Shown in pieces: positions 47,897 to 55,402 of a stretch of DNA of 64,000 bases. The DNA is from Larkinella arboricola (GTDB lineage Bacteria; Bacteroidota; Bacteroidia; Cytophagales; Spirosomataceae). The notes below the pieces were generated by a model. The model was not told the origin of the DNA, ran no database searches, and saw only the letters and a list, made by a program, of their open reading frames with translations. A program made the position numbers and the translations under genes. The number at the start of each line of letters is the position of its first letter. Positions within the stretch are counted from its first letter, which is position 1. The stretch lies in NCBI RefSeq assembly GCF_003259745.1, contig NZ_QLMC01000001.1, positions 186,001-250,000 on the forward strand. The letters are read 5' to 3'.

Positions 47897-48826
47897 TTAC
47901 GAATTGCTTCGGCCCAACGCTGATTTTAAATTCACCAATTCCCCCAGTAAGCGCGTTTCCGGGACTAAATCCTCTTTGTGCAGGCTGCTGGCAATCCGAA
48001 CAATTTCGGCATTTAATGTATCCATTTCGGTTTGCCGCCCGTTGCGCATATCCTGTAAGGTTGATATGAGTTGCCCGTCGGACGAGCGGCTGATCAATAA
48101 AAGGCTCTCCAGCACGTCATCCGCATCCAGAAATATCGCTTTTTCCCGGGCAACGGCGGTGCATTCACCAATCACCCGTCTGGCTATTTCAAGCGCACTT
48201 TCATCGCGGTGGAAAATACCGTTATCTATTTCCAGCAGCGGACAGATGGCATTGAAAATACAGTTGATAACGGTTTTCTTCCAGATAATGGGTTGAATAT
48301 CCGTTTCGGCGCGGAATGGAAAGAGGGGAGTGTTGAGGGAATCGACCAGTGAAATCAGGCGGGTGTTATTTCCTTGAATAACGCCAATGGGCGAAACCGA
48401 GACGGGTTTGAACCGGACGGTATGGGCAGAAACCGGTTGGCTGGTAACAAAAAGGACGCACCGGTAAATTTCGGGAAAGGCGTTGTCTATAAAAGGCTGT
48501 TCAACGCCCAGGCCGTTTTGCAGAATGACCACGGGCGAATGTCCGGCTTTATTTTTCAGACGCTGGGCCAGCTTTTGGTTACCATACGATTTGCTGGTTA
48601 AAACGATAATACCGTCCAGCGTCGGGAAATTGCGCAGGCTACTGACCTCAATCTCCGCTTCCAGTTCGGTTTTTTGATCGACGATGACGTTGATTTTTTG
48701 GGTATCGCTGGCCTGATCATCGACGCTCCCGCGCAGGAGAATAACGTTTTTGTTAGCCCGTTTGAGTGCAACCGCTAGTACTTTTCCAATGGCCCCCGCG
48801 CCAATGATATAAATCGTATTTTTCAT
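47897..48826 (-). CDS. Ketopantoate reductase family (PanE/ApbA-like) oxidoreductase
   Basis: A 309-aa NADP-dependent enzyme. The Rossmann motif is IYIIGAGAIGKVLAVALKRA; the family Lys is in PIIWKKTVINCIFNAICPLL; the end has SSLHKEDLVPETRLLGEL, less like the canonical PTPxN of PanE. It may reduce 2-dehydropantoate in pantothenate synthesis or a related keto acid. ATG 48826 is used since the longer frame starts with TTG. It follows the DinB gene by 6 nt, suggesting co-transcription. Confidence 0.82.
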   Translation of the reverse strand: MKNTIYIIGAGAIGKVLAVALKRANKNVILLRGSVDDQASDTQKINVIVDQKTELEAEIEVSSLRNFPTLDGIIVLTSKSYGNQKLAQRLKNKAGHSPVVILQNGLGVEQPFIDNAFPEIYRCVLFVTSQPVSAHTVRFKPVSVSPIGVIQGNNTRLISLVDSLNTPLFPFRAETDIQPIIWKKTVINCIFNAICPLLEIDNGIFHRDESALEIARRVIGECTAVAREKAIFLDADDVLESLLLISRSSDGQLISTLQDMRNGRQTEMDTLNAEIVRIASSLHKEDLVPETRLLGELVNLKSALGRSNS

Positions 48827-48832
48827 CAACCA

Positions 48833-49366
48833 CTAACTGACACTTTTTAGCGAAATCAAAGGGAAATACCGCTCCCGGAGGACATTCAAATGGTGAATAG
48901 GGTGGCCAGCGATGACAAAGCCCAACGCCAGGACGGAAATTTGTCGGCCAAAACACGTGCCGTTCCGACGGAGCATTTCGTCCGTAAACCCCTTAAAAAG
49001 CCGTACCGTTGTGGCGCGTACCAGCGAAAATTCGTCCAGCAAATCCGGCAGGGATCGGTCGGCTGCGGTTGTATTTCGGGCAAACAATTCTTCATCGAAG
49101 CCGGGCAGAACGGTCTGATCATTCCGCGCAAACCGCAAGGCCCGGTATGCCAGAATCCGCTCTGTGTCGATGCAGTGTTGCAGAATATCCCGAACCGTCC
49201 ATTTGCCGGGCGCATAAACCGTATCACCGAGGGCTTCCAGTTGAGGCAGAACCGGCTCAAGCAGCTCTGTGCTTTGTGCAAGTGCTTCTGCAAGGGGAAC
49301 GTCATCGACCAGGTTAATATACCGGTCAAAGAACTCAGGCATGGGGTTAATCGCTGTTTTTCTCAT
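48833..49366 (-). CDS. DinB family protein
   Basis: A 177-aa four-helix bundle protein of the DinB_2 type, typical length. Metal-binding His candidates are in KWTVRDILQHCIDTERILAY and GHPIHHLNVLRERY. DinB proteins are putative metal-dependent thiol S-transferases or hydrolases; the substrate here is unknown. A second in-frame ATG lies 24 nt downstream. The gene is part of a minus-strand run: GNAT, cupin, DinB, ketopantoate-reductase-like. Confidence 0.85.
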   Translation of the reverse strand: MRKTAINPMPEFFDRYINLVDDVPLAEALAQSTELLEPVLPQLEALGDTVYAPGKWTVRDILQHCIDTERILAYRALRFARNDQTVLPGFDEELFARNTTAADRSLPDLLDEFSLVRATTVRLFKGFTDEMLRRNGTCFGRQISVLALGFVIAGHPIHHLNVLRERYFPLISLKSVS

Positions 49367-49393
49367 TGTTATCGGTGGTTAGTAGTCGAAAAA

Positions 49394-49738
49394 TCAAGAT
49401 ATCAATTCCTGCGGACGACCGGAAGCTTCTCCGCCTTTGGGGCCGTAGAAAATTACCCAGGTTGCAAAATCGTCGGTAAATTGCTGAAACCGGTGTTCGG
49501 CGCGGGCGGGTACAAAAAAGAAGTCGCCCGGCTGGAACGGGTACGTTTTTCCTTCCAGATTAAAAACGCCCGAACCGGCAATAATAAAATAAACTTCGTC
49601 CCGCTCATGGGGCAGTTGCCGGTCGTGCCCCACGGGTTTGTAGACCTCAAGCGAAAGCGTGCCGTACCCGAATAGCTCCAGAAATTCTTTTCCGGACTCC
49701 TGCAATTGGCGCAACGCCTGTTCAGCCGGTTGGTGCAT
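49394..49738 (-). CDS. Cupin domain protein
   Basis: A 114-aa single-domain cupin: motif 1 LPHERDEVYFIIAGSGVFNL gives His/Glu metal ligands, and motif 2 FQPGDFFFVPARAEHRFQQF supplies the second His. The gene stops 3 nt... from the GNAT stop side, i.e. it starts 3 nt after the GNAT gene ends, so both are on one transcript. Function unknown; small cupins may bind ligands or act as isomerases or dioxygenases. Confidence 0.88.
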   Translation of the reverse strand: MHQPAEQALRQLQESGKEFLELFGYGTLSLEVYKPVGHDRQLPHERDEVYFIIAGSGVFNLEGKTYPFQPGDFFFVPARAEHRFQQFTDDFATWVIFYGPKGGEASGRPQELIS

Positions 49739-49741
49739 GGT

Positions 49742-50251
49742 TTACGGAATTTTTAATTCAAACAGACTAAACGAACCCTGATGGTAGTGGGCAGGCAGTT
49801 CGCGGACGTTGTCCAACGGGAACACACCCAGATACGTAAAGCCGCAACTGACGTAATAGGTATTGAGCTTCTCATTACCGCTATGGGTATCCAGCCGAAC
49901 AAATTGTTTGCCGTTTGCTTTGGCGTATTGCTGCGCCCAGGCCACAATGTGTTTGACGTACTGCCCTCCCCGGAATTGCGGGTTGGTGGCAATGCGGTGA
50001 AGATAAATCGCCGGGTCGCGGTCTTTTTCCTTCCAGATGAGCGGATCCTGCCAGGTAACCACAAAGACACAGGCGATCTGACCGTTCTCAAGAATTTTCC
50101 ACTGGCGGTTTTCCCGGATTTCCGTTTCGACCAGACTGCGTTCAAAGCCTAGCCAGTGTCTGACCCCCATTTGCTTTTGGTAGGCGGTTGCTACGTCGTA
50201 AAGTTGAAATAAAACCGGAATGTCCTCCTCTGTACAGGTGACGATTTGCAT
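49742..50251 (-). CDS. GNAT family N-acetyltransferase
   Basis: A 169-aa acetyltransferase. The acetyl-CoA binding core is IYLHRIATNPQFRGGQYVKH (R/Q-x-x-G-x-G/A-like: FRGGQYVK) followed by QYAKANGKQFVRLDTHSGNE and YYVSCGFTYLGVF. The length is usual. The substrate is unknown. A tandem ATACAG operator lies at 50348-50364, about 97 nt upstream, matching one at the MocR promoter, which suggests control by that regulator. It leads the run GNAT, cupin, DinB, reductase. Confidence 0.88.
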   Translation of the reverse strand: MQIVTCTEEDIPVLFQLYDVATAYQKQMGVRHWLGFERSLVETEIRENRQWKILENGQIACVFVVTWQDPLIWKEKDRDPAIYLHRIATNPQFRGGQYVKHIVAWAQQYAKANGKQFVRLDTHSGNEKLNTYYVSCGFTYLGVFPLDNVRELPAHYHQGSFSLFELKIP

Positions 50252-50347
50252 TGTATTGAAGTAAAGTTGTTACTGTTTGGCTTCCCGGTATCAGGTAGCC
50301 CTGCGAGGCCCGATCGGCGCACAAAGTTCTATTTAAACTCGTGGGCA

Positions 50348-50364
50348 ATACAGATACAATTTTG
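50348..50364. promoter_or_regulatory. Tandem ATACAG operator upstream of the GNAT operon
   Basis: ATACAGATACAATTTTG agrees with the site at 51243-51259 in 15 of 17 positions. It has the direct-repeat form expected for GntR/MocR-type regulators and lies in the 144-bp gap before the GNAT gene. Confidence 0.6.
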
Positions 50365-50395
50365 TTTAAATGGAGGAGTACAGTAGGGCAGCGTG

Positions 50396-51142
50396 TTATC
50401 GTCCACCCGTCAGGTCCAGGAAGGTACCGGTGCAATAAGACGCTTCATCGGATAATAGCCAGAGAATGGCATGGGCCACTTCATCCGGTGTGCCGCCCCG
50501 TTTCATGGGCAGGCTGTCCTTCAGGCGATCCACCCGGTTAGGTTCTCCACCACTGGCGTGAATGTCGGTATAAATAAAGCCGGGTCGGACGGCATTCACC
50601 CGGATGCCTTCATCGGCCACTTCTTTCGCCAGACCGAGTGTAAAGGCATCGACCGCCCCTTTTGAAGCGGCATAATCAACGTATTCACCCGGCGAACCCG
50701 TTCGGGCGGCAATCGACGACACATTGACAATGCTGCCACCGGCTCCGCCCCGTTTCTGCGACATCCGGTGAATAGCCTCCCGGCTACACAGAAAACAACT
50801 GAGGACGTTACTGGCCAATACGCGTTGCCACCGCTCGACATCCATTTGTTCCACACGCATCTGGTGTTCGAGAATACCGGCGTTGTTTACCAGCGCCGTC
50901 AGCGGCCCCAGTTGCCGGTCGATGGTCTGAAAGAGGGCAACCACATCGGATTCGGAGGAGACATCGGCCTGCTGACAGCTGGCTTTTCCGCCGTTTTGAT
51001 TAATGTCGTCAACTATTTTCAACGCTGCCTGCTGGTTGGTTATATAATTAACCATGACCTGATAGCCCTGAAGGGCGGCCAGACGGGCAGTCGAAGCGCC
51101 AATGCCCCGGCTGGAGCCGGTAATTAAAATAGTCTTTTGCAT
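50396..51142 (-). CDS. SDR family oxidoreductase
   Basis: A 248-aa classical short-chain dehydrogenase/reductase. The cofactor motif is ITGSSRGIGAST; NNAG is at 86-89; the catalytic Ser is in VNVSSIAARTG and the Tyr/Lys are Tyr157 and Lys161 (YAASK). The end MKRGGTPDEVAHAILWLLSD and TGTFLDLTGGR is typical of FabG-like enzymes. The substrate is unknown. It is divergent from the MocR regulator gene across 126 bp, a frequent arrangement of regulator and target. Confidence 0.92.
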   Translation of the reverse strand: MQKTILITGSSRGIGASTARLAALQGYQVMVNYITNQQAALKIVDDINQNGGKASCQQADVSSESDVVALFQTIDRQLGPLTALVNNAGILEHQMRVEQMDVERWQRVLASNVLSCFLCSREAIHRMSQKRGGAGGSIVNVSSIAARTGSPGEYVDYAASKGAVDAFTLGLAKEVADEGIRVNAVRPGFIYTDIHASGGEPNRVDRLKDSLPMKRGGTPDEVAHAILWLLSDEASYCTGTFLDLTGGR

Positions 51143-51228
51143 TTCTTATTAACTTATTAATACCATAAGGTCCTGAAGTAGCCCGTTCATAAGCTCCGTT
51201 AGAATCCGCTCTTTTACAAGTATCGGTG

Positions 51229-51236
51229 TAAATTTG
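51229..51236 (+). promoter_or_regulatory. -7 element of the MocR gene
   Basis: TAAATTTG matches TAnnTTTG fully; transcription would begin near 51243, inside the tandem ATACAG operator. The -33 box is not evident. Confidence 0.45.
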
Positions 51237-51242
51237 ATAGCC

Positions 51243-51259
51243 ATACAGATACAGTTCTG
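51243..51259. promoter_or_regulatory. Tandem ATACAG operator at the MocR promoter
   Basis: ATACAGATACAGTTCTG contains an exact direct repeat of ATACAG and sits at the predicted transcription start, 10 nt before the MocR start codon. A further ATACAG half-site lies at 51273-51278 inside the gene. This is consistent with autoregulation. Confidence 0.65.
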
Positions 51260-51268
51260 CCAAATTCG

Positions 51269-52714
51269 ATGGATACAGTCAAGCAAAATCAGTTGACGGC
51301 TCAATCGCCTGAGCATTTGTACCTCCGGATTGCCCGGGGAATTGAGCAGCAGATCCGGGATGAAGTGTTACGGGTCGGCGACAAACTTCCGTCGATCCGG
51401 ACGATCTGCCGCGAACAGGGAGTCAGCATGAGTACAGCTACCCAGGCTTATTTTGAACTGGAAAGCCGGTCGTTGATCGAATCCAGGCCCCAGTCGGGTT
51501 ATTACGTCAGCCGCTCTCCCCGCAAACAACTCGCCGTTCCGCAGACCAGCCAGCCTTCGGGAGAAGCCAATCCGGATAACCAGGACGGTATTATCCAGCG
51601 GGTTTACAGCAATATCAACAACAAGCATGTTATTCGGCTTTCGCTGGGTGTACCCGCCGACGAGCTATTGCCCATTGCCAAACTGAACAAGGGGCTGGTG
51701 CAGGCCATGCGTGAACTGCCCGCCAGCGGAACGGCATATGAGGAAATTCAGGGCAACGAAAAGCTCCGGCGTCAGATTGCTCACTGGTCGTTTACATGGG
51801 ATGGCCGCTTATCGGATAAAGACATTGTAACAACGGCCGGATGCATGAGCGCGTTGTCGTTCTGCTTACTGGCATTAACCCAGCGCGGAGATACCATTGC
51901 TGTGGAAAGCCCCGTGTATTTTGCGGTATTGCAACTGGCCAAAAGTTTGGGACTACACATTCTGGAACTGCCGACCCATCCGCAGACCGGTGTGGAAATG
52001 GAAGCGTTTCAAAAGGCGTTGCCTAACATTAAACTGGCGATCCTGGTCAGCAATTTCAACAATCCGATGGGAAGCTGTATGCCCGATGAGCACAAACGGC
52101 AGATCGTACGCTGGTTGCAGCACTATAACATCCCGCTTATCGAAGACGATTTATACGGTGATGTGTATTTTTCTGAAAGCCGTCCGAAATCCTGCAAGAC
52201 CTACGACGAGAGCGGACTTGTTTTGTGGTGCGGTTCGGTATCCAAAACGCTGGCTCCCGGTTACCGGGTTGGGTGGGTGGCGCCGGGCCGGTTCACCGAG
52301 CAAATTACCCGAATGAAACTGATGCACTCCGTTTCTTCTACGACGTTAACGCAGGAAGTTATCGCCAATTTTCTGGAGAATGGCCGGTACGAAAACCACC
52401 TGCGGAAGTTGCGCCGGACCTTACACACCAACAGTTTGCAATACAGCCGGGCCATTGCGGATTATTTTCCGGAAGGAACCCGCATCAGCCAGCCACAGGG
52501 CGGATTTTTCCTCTGGGTAGAGCTTGACCGCCGGATGAATACCGTAGAGCTTTACAACAGGGCGCTTAAACACGGAATCAGCATAGCCCCCGGACGTATG
52601 TTTACCGTGCAGAATCAGTTTGATAACTGTATGCGCCTAAGCTACGGTCTTCCCTGGAACGAAAAGCTGGATCAGGCCCTGAAAACACTCGGAACACTGG
52701 CGAAGTCGATTTAA
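51269..52714 (+). CDS. MocR-type regulator (GntR helix-turn-helix fused to PLP aminotransferase-like domain)
   Basis: A 481-aa protein. Residues about 15-85 are a GntR winged helix (LYLRIARGIEQQIRDEVLRV, KLPSIRTICREQGVSMSTAT). Residues about 115-480 are a fold-type I aminotransferase domain; the PLP Lys is Lys326 in WCGSVSKTLAPGYRVGW. MocR proteins sense PLP or amino-acid-like ligands and bind direct-repeat operators. The same tandem hexamer is found in its own promoter and before the GNAT operon. Neighbours do not point clearly to PLP synthesis, so the ligand is open. Confidence 0.92.
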   Translation: MDTVKQNQLTAQSPEHLYLRIARGIEQQIRDEVLRVGDKLPSIRTICREQGVSMSTATQAYFELESRSLIESRPQSGYYVSRSPRKQLAVPQTSQPSGEANPDNQDGIIQRVYSNINNKHVIRLSLGVPADELLPIAKLNKGLVQAMRELPASGTAYEEIQGNEKLRRQIAHWSFTWDGRLSDKDIVTTAGCMSALSFCLLALTQRGDTIAVESPVYFAVLQLAKSLGLHILELPTHPQTGVEMEAFQKALPNIKLAILVSNFNNPMGSCMPDEHKRQIVRWLQHYNIPLIEDDLYGDVYFSESRPKSCKTYDESGLVLWCGSVSKTLAPGYRVGWVAPGRFTEQITRMKLMHSVSSTTLTQEVIANFLENGRYENHLRKLRRTLHTNSLQYSRAIADYFPEGTRISQPQGGFFLWVELDRRMNTVELYNRALKHGISIAPGRMFTVQNQFDNCMRLSYGLPWNEKLDQALKTLGTLAKSI

Positions 52715-52760
52715 AAAAGGACCGTACCGGTTACTGGATGAACGGCCCAACCATGAAGCG

Positions 52761-52791
52761 TCCAAAAAACTGATAAAAGTCAGTTTTTGGA
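52761..52791 (+). terminator. AT-rich hairpin after the MocR gene
   Basis: Arms 52765-52773 and 52780-52788 form a 9-bp stem with a 6-nt loop ending in T5, with three more pairs possible across a bulge. Confidence 0.5.
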
Positions 52792-52969
52792 TTAAAAGCC
52801 AGTTCGGTAAAGGATTGGCACCAAGATTGTTATTAAGTAGATAAATCCGCTGAACGGTTGCTTAACCCAAAGGCGGTATCAAACTCACCGTAACGAATAT
52901 TTACCCACCGTAACAAAGAATGTCTGGTGAACAACCGGACGAATTTAATTGAATGTGAATGGACTGGTT

Positions 52970-53012
52970 AACGATAACGGCCCGGCAATAAAACTGCCGG
53001 GCCGTTATCGTT
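52970..53012. terminator. Perfect 18-bp GC-rich hairpin
   Basis: Arms 52970-52987 and 52995-53012 are exact complements with a 7-nt loop. There is no T run, and no gene ends close to it on either strand, so the transcript it serves is unclear. Confidence 0.55.
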
Positions 53013-53059
53013 ACATGCTGTCAAGGTAATCGATTCATCGACGAAATTGTCCGCAAAAA

Positions 53060-53094
53060 GAAAGCCCGCTGATTCATCCTGAATCAGCGGGCTT
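53060..53094 (-). terminator. Terminator of the tRNA-Gln gene
   Basis: A 14-bp perfect stem (53062-53075 / 53081-53094) with a 5-nt loop is followed on the minus strand by TTTCTTTTT. Confidence 0.85.
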
Positions 53095-53106
53095 ATGTGT
53101 TGTCAG

Positions 53107-53177
53107 TTGCCGGAGAAGGATTCGAACCCTCACAAACAGAACCAAAATCTGTCGTCCTACCCTTAGACGATCCGGCA
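53107..53177 (-). tRNA. tRNA-Gln (anticodon TTG)
   Basis: On the minus strand the 7-bp acceptor stem TGCCGGA/TCCGGCA, the anticodon arm ACAGA-TTTTGGT-TCTGT with anticodon TTG, and the T arm with GGTTCGAATCC are all present; the discriminator base is A. The 3' CCA is not encoded. The gene is 71 nt long and ends before a strong terminator. Confidence 0.95.
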
Positions 53178-53235
53178 ATTGCGAGTGCAAAGGTAGCGGG
53201 TTTGCACACAAAAAAGCAAGAAACCTTGAAAAAAA

Positions 53236-53313
53236 TTAAGAATTAAGAATTAAGAGTTAAGAATTGAAAACACTGCGTCAGCTAACTCTTAACTCTTAAT
53301 TCTTAATTCTTAA
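53236..53313. repeat. Perfect 26-bp inverted repeat of AATTAAG-type words at the fabD stop codon
   Basis: Arms 53236-53261 and 53288-53313 are exact complements around a 26-nt loop. Each arm is a run of seven-base words (TTAAGAA, TTAAGAG). The right arm includes the TAA stop of fabD (53310-53312 on the minus strand). The style matches the element at 41893-41946. Confidence 0.85.
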
Positions 53314-54224
53314 CTAGTTACGCCTTGCGTTTCGGCGGTGGGAAGTATTTTTTTGACCAGCCCTTGCAGCACTTTTCCGGGGCCGCATTCAATAAATACC
53401 GTTGCGCCGTCGGCTCCCATAGCCTCGACGGACTGTGTCCAGCGGACCGGAGCGGTAAGTTGCGCGATCAGATTAGCTTTAATGGTATCGACATCCGTGG
53501 CCGGTTTGGCGTTTACGTTCTGGTAGATCGGGCAGCGCGGCTGGCTAAACGGCGTTGTGGAGATAGCCTGCGCCAGTTCGGCCCGGGCTGGCTCCATCAG
53601 AGGAGAGTGGAACGCCCCACCTACCTGCAAGGGCAATACCCGCTTGGCACCGGCTTCTTTTAGTTTTTCACCCGCCAGCCGGACACCTTCGAGCGAACCC
53701 GAAATCACAACCTGACCGGGACAATTATAATTGGCCGGAATAATCACTTCTTTAAAATTGGATTCAGCGGCTACCTGAAGACAAATCCGTTCGATGGTTT
53801 CATCGGGCAGGCCCAGCACGGCGGCCATTGTCGAAGGGTTCAGTTCGCAGGCTTTCTGCATGGCGCTGGCGCGTTGTGCCACCAGCCGCAAGCCGTCTTC
53901 AAAGGATAAGGCTCCAGCCGCCACCAGGGCCGAAAATTCGCCGAGTGAGTGACCGGCCACCATCGAAACATCGAACCGATCCGGTGTAAAGTCCTCGACG
54001 GTTTGGGCCAGAATGACGGAGTGTAAAAAGATGGCAGGTTGCGTAACGTTCGTTTGCTTCAGTTCCTCGTCGGTGCCTTCAAACATCACCTTCGTGATTT
54101 CGAAGCCCAGAATGTGGTTGGCCTGCTCGAAGAGGTATCGGGCTTTTTCGGATTGCTGATACAGTCCCAGTCCCATGCCGGTAAACTGTGCCCCCTGACC
54201 GGGGAAGATATAGGCTTTTTTCAT
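53310..54224 (-). CDS. fabD: Malonyl-CoA:ACP transacylase
   Basis: A 304-aa enzyme that loads malonyl groups onto acyl carrier protein for fatty-acid synthesis. The N-terminal FPGQGAQFTGMG, the nucleophile Ser103 in VAGHSLGEFSALVAAGALSF and the catalytic His in VGGAFHSPLMEPA are all present. ATG 54224 is used; the longer frame begins with TTG. No other fab genes flank it. Its stop codon lies inside the right arm of a 26-bp inverted repeat. Confidence 0.95.
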   Translation of the reverse strand: MKKAYIFPGQGAQFTGMGLGLYQQSEKARYLFEQANHILGFEITKVMFEGTDEELKQTNVTQPAIFLHSVILAQTVEDFTPDRFDVSMVAGHSLGEFSALVAAGALSFEDGLRLVAQRASAMQKACELNPSTMAAVLGLPDETIERICLQVAAESNFKEVIIPANYNCPGQVVISGSLEGVRLAGEKLKEAGAKRVLPLQVGGAFHSPLMEPARAELAQAISTTPFSQPRCPIYQNVNAKPATDVDTIKANLIAQLTAPVRWTQSVEAMGADGATVFIECGPGKVLQGLVKKILPTAETQGVTS

Positions 54225-54625
54225 GGTCAAGATGTTGTCTTAAAACGGGCTTCGGCCGGCATTACCGGGTCTGACGATTACCCCGGAATTCATAAAGCCG
54301 ATAGGCCCTGGTTAAACTCACTTCCGGGCAAAGTAACGGGCTACTCGTATTTATTCCAAAAACACGCTTTGAACCCTGAAACGGGAGCGAGTAACACGAA
54401 TTTATTTTTACTTAAAATAATACCATTATATAGTTAGAAAACAGAACAAAACTCCTGAGCAGTATGTTGCCTAATAGAGATAATCCTTCACCTTTTATTG
54501 ATTCCAAATAAGCGTAAAAAAACAGGGTTTTTTTGGTTCGAATCGCTTTGTGCAGTAGTTTTGACCTCTACGAATCGGTTAATTTTCAAGCCGGTTTACT
54601 AAACAAAAATTTCTGATTTTAGAAT
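54225..54625. other. Divergent promoter region of fabD and sdhCAB
   Basis: A 401-bp AT-rich region. It contains the sdh promoter at 54532-54563 and, for fabD, a -7-like TTACTTTG on the minus strand near 54329-54336. No reading frame of note was seen. Confidence 0.5.
54532..54563 (+). promoter_or_regulatory. Bacteroidota-type promoter of the sdhCAB operon
   Basis: TTTG at 54532-54535, a 20-nt spacer and TAGTTTTG at 54556-54563 match the -33/-7 consensus fully. The start near 54570 leaves a leader of about 55 nt before sdhC. Confidence 0.7.
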
Positions 54626-55360
54626 ATGTCTTGGGTAACAACAACACTTTCCAGCAGCCTTGGCCGCAAGGTTGTCATGTCGCTGACGGGGCTGTTTTTG
54701 TGCACGTTTCTCGTTGTCCATTTAGTTGGAAACCTGCAATTGTTCAAAGGCGATGAAGGCCGGGCCTTCAATGAGTACAGCTACTTTATGACCCACAACC
54801 CGCTCATAAAGACAATTTCCTATCTGCTGTATGCTTCCATTATTATTCATGCTGTGATGGCACTGGTCTTAACCCGTCAGAATCAGGCTTCGCGTCCCAT
54901 CAAATACGCGTACGCCAGACCGGAAGACAATAGCCACTGGACATCACGAAACATGGGTATCCTGGGAACGATCCTTCTGATTTTCATCGTGATCCACATG
55001 CGGACCTTCTGGTACACGATGCACTTTGGCCCGATCACACTGGCGGGGGAAGAAATCCAGGCCGGATCCATTCCGCAGGTTACGTACGATGGGGAGCCCA
55101 TCAAAGATCTTTACGCCGTTACGACCTTTGCCTTTTCCTACCTCTGGTATGTGATTCTGTATGTGTTGTCAATGGCGGCTTTGGCGTTCCACCTGGTACA
55201 CGGTTTTCAGAGCGGTTTCCAAAGCCTGGGTCTGCGTCACAAAAAGTACTCTCCGCTGATCGAAGGGATCGGGACGTACGTGTTTGGTATTCTTATTCCG
55301 GCGCTGTTTGCGGCTATGCCGGTATACATTTACCTGAAAGTGAACCATATTCTTTTTTAA
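54626..55360 (+). CDS. sdhC: Succinate dehydrogenase / fumarate reductase cytochrome b subunit (B type)
   Basis: A 244-aa membrane anchor with five helices and conserved His residues for two hemes b (LFLCTFLVVHLVGNLQLF; LYASIIIHAVMALVL; ILLIFIVIHMRTFWYTM; MAALAFHLVHGFQSGFQSLG). A single anchor with two hemes is the type B succinate:quinone oxidoreductase normal in Bacteroidota, which reduce or oxidise menaquinone. It opens the operon sdhC-sdhA-sdhB under a good promoter. Confidence 0.93.
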   Translation: MSWVTTTLSSSLGRKVVMSLTGLFLCTFLVVHLVGNLQLFKGDEGRAFNEYSYFMTHNPLIKTISYLLYASIIIHAVMALVLTRQNQASRPIKYAYARPEDNSHWTSRNMGILGTILLIFIVIHMRTFWYTMHFGPITLAGEEIQAGSIPQVTYDGEPIKDLYAVTTFAFSYLWYVILYVLSMAALAFHLVHGFQSGFQSLGLRHKKYSPLIEGIGTYVFGILIPALFAAMPVYIYLKVNHILF

Positions 55361-55402
55361 TTAGAACAGGGTTTATCATTGAGTATTGAACCGTATCTGT
55401 CT

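Larger units (their letters stand above)
52715..53106. other. Intergenic region with three hairpins and a phased direct repeat
   Basis: No coding frame is convincing. The region holds a weak hairpin after the MocR gene (52761-52791), two copies of CACCGTAAC exactly 20 bp apart (52886-52894, 52906-52914), an 18-bp perfect hairpin (52970-53012) and the tRNA terminator (53062-53094). The 180 bp between the first two hairpins could encode a small RNA, but no family was recognised. Confidence 0.45.
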
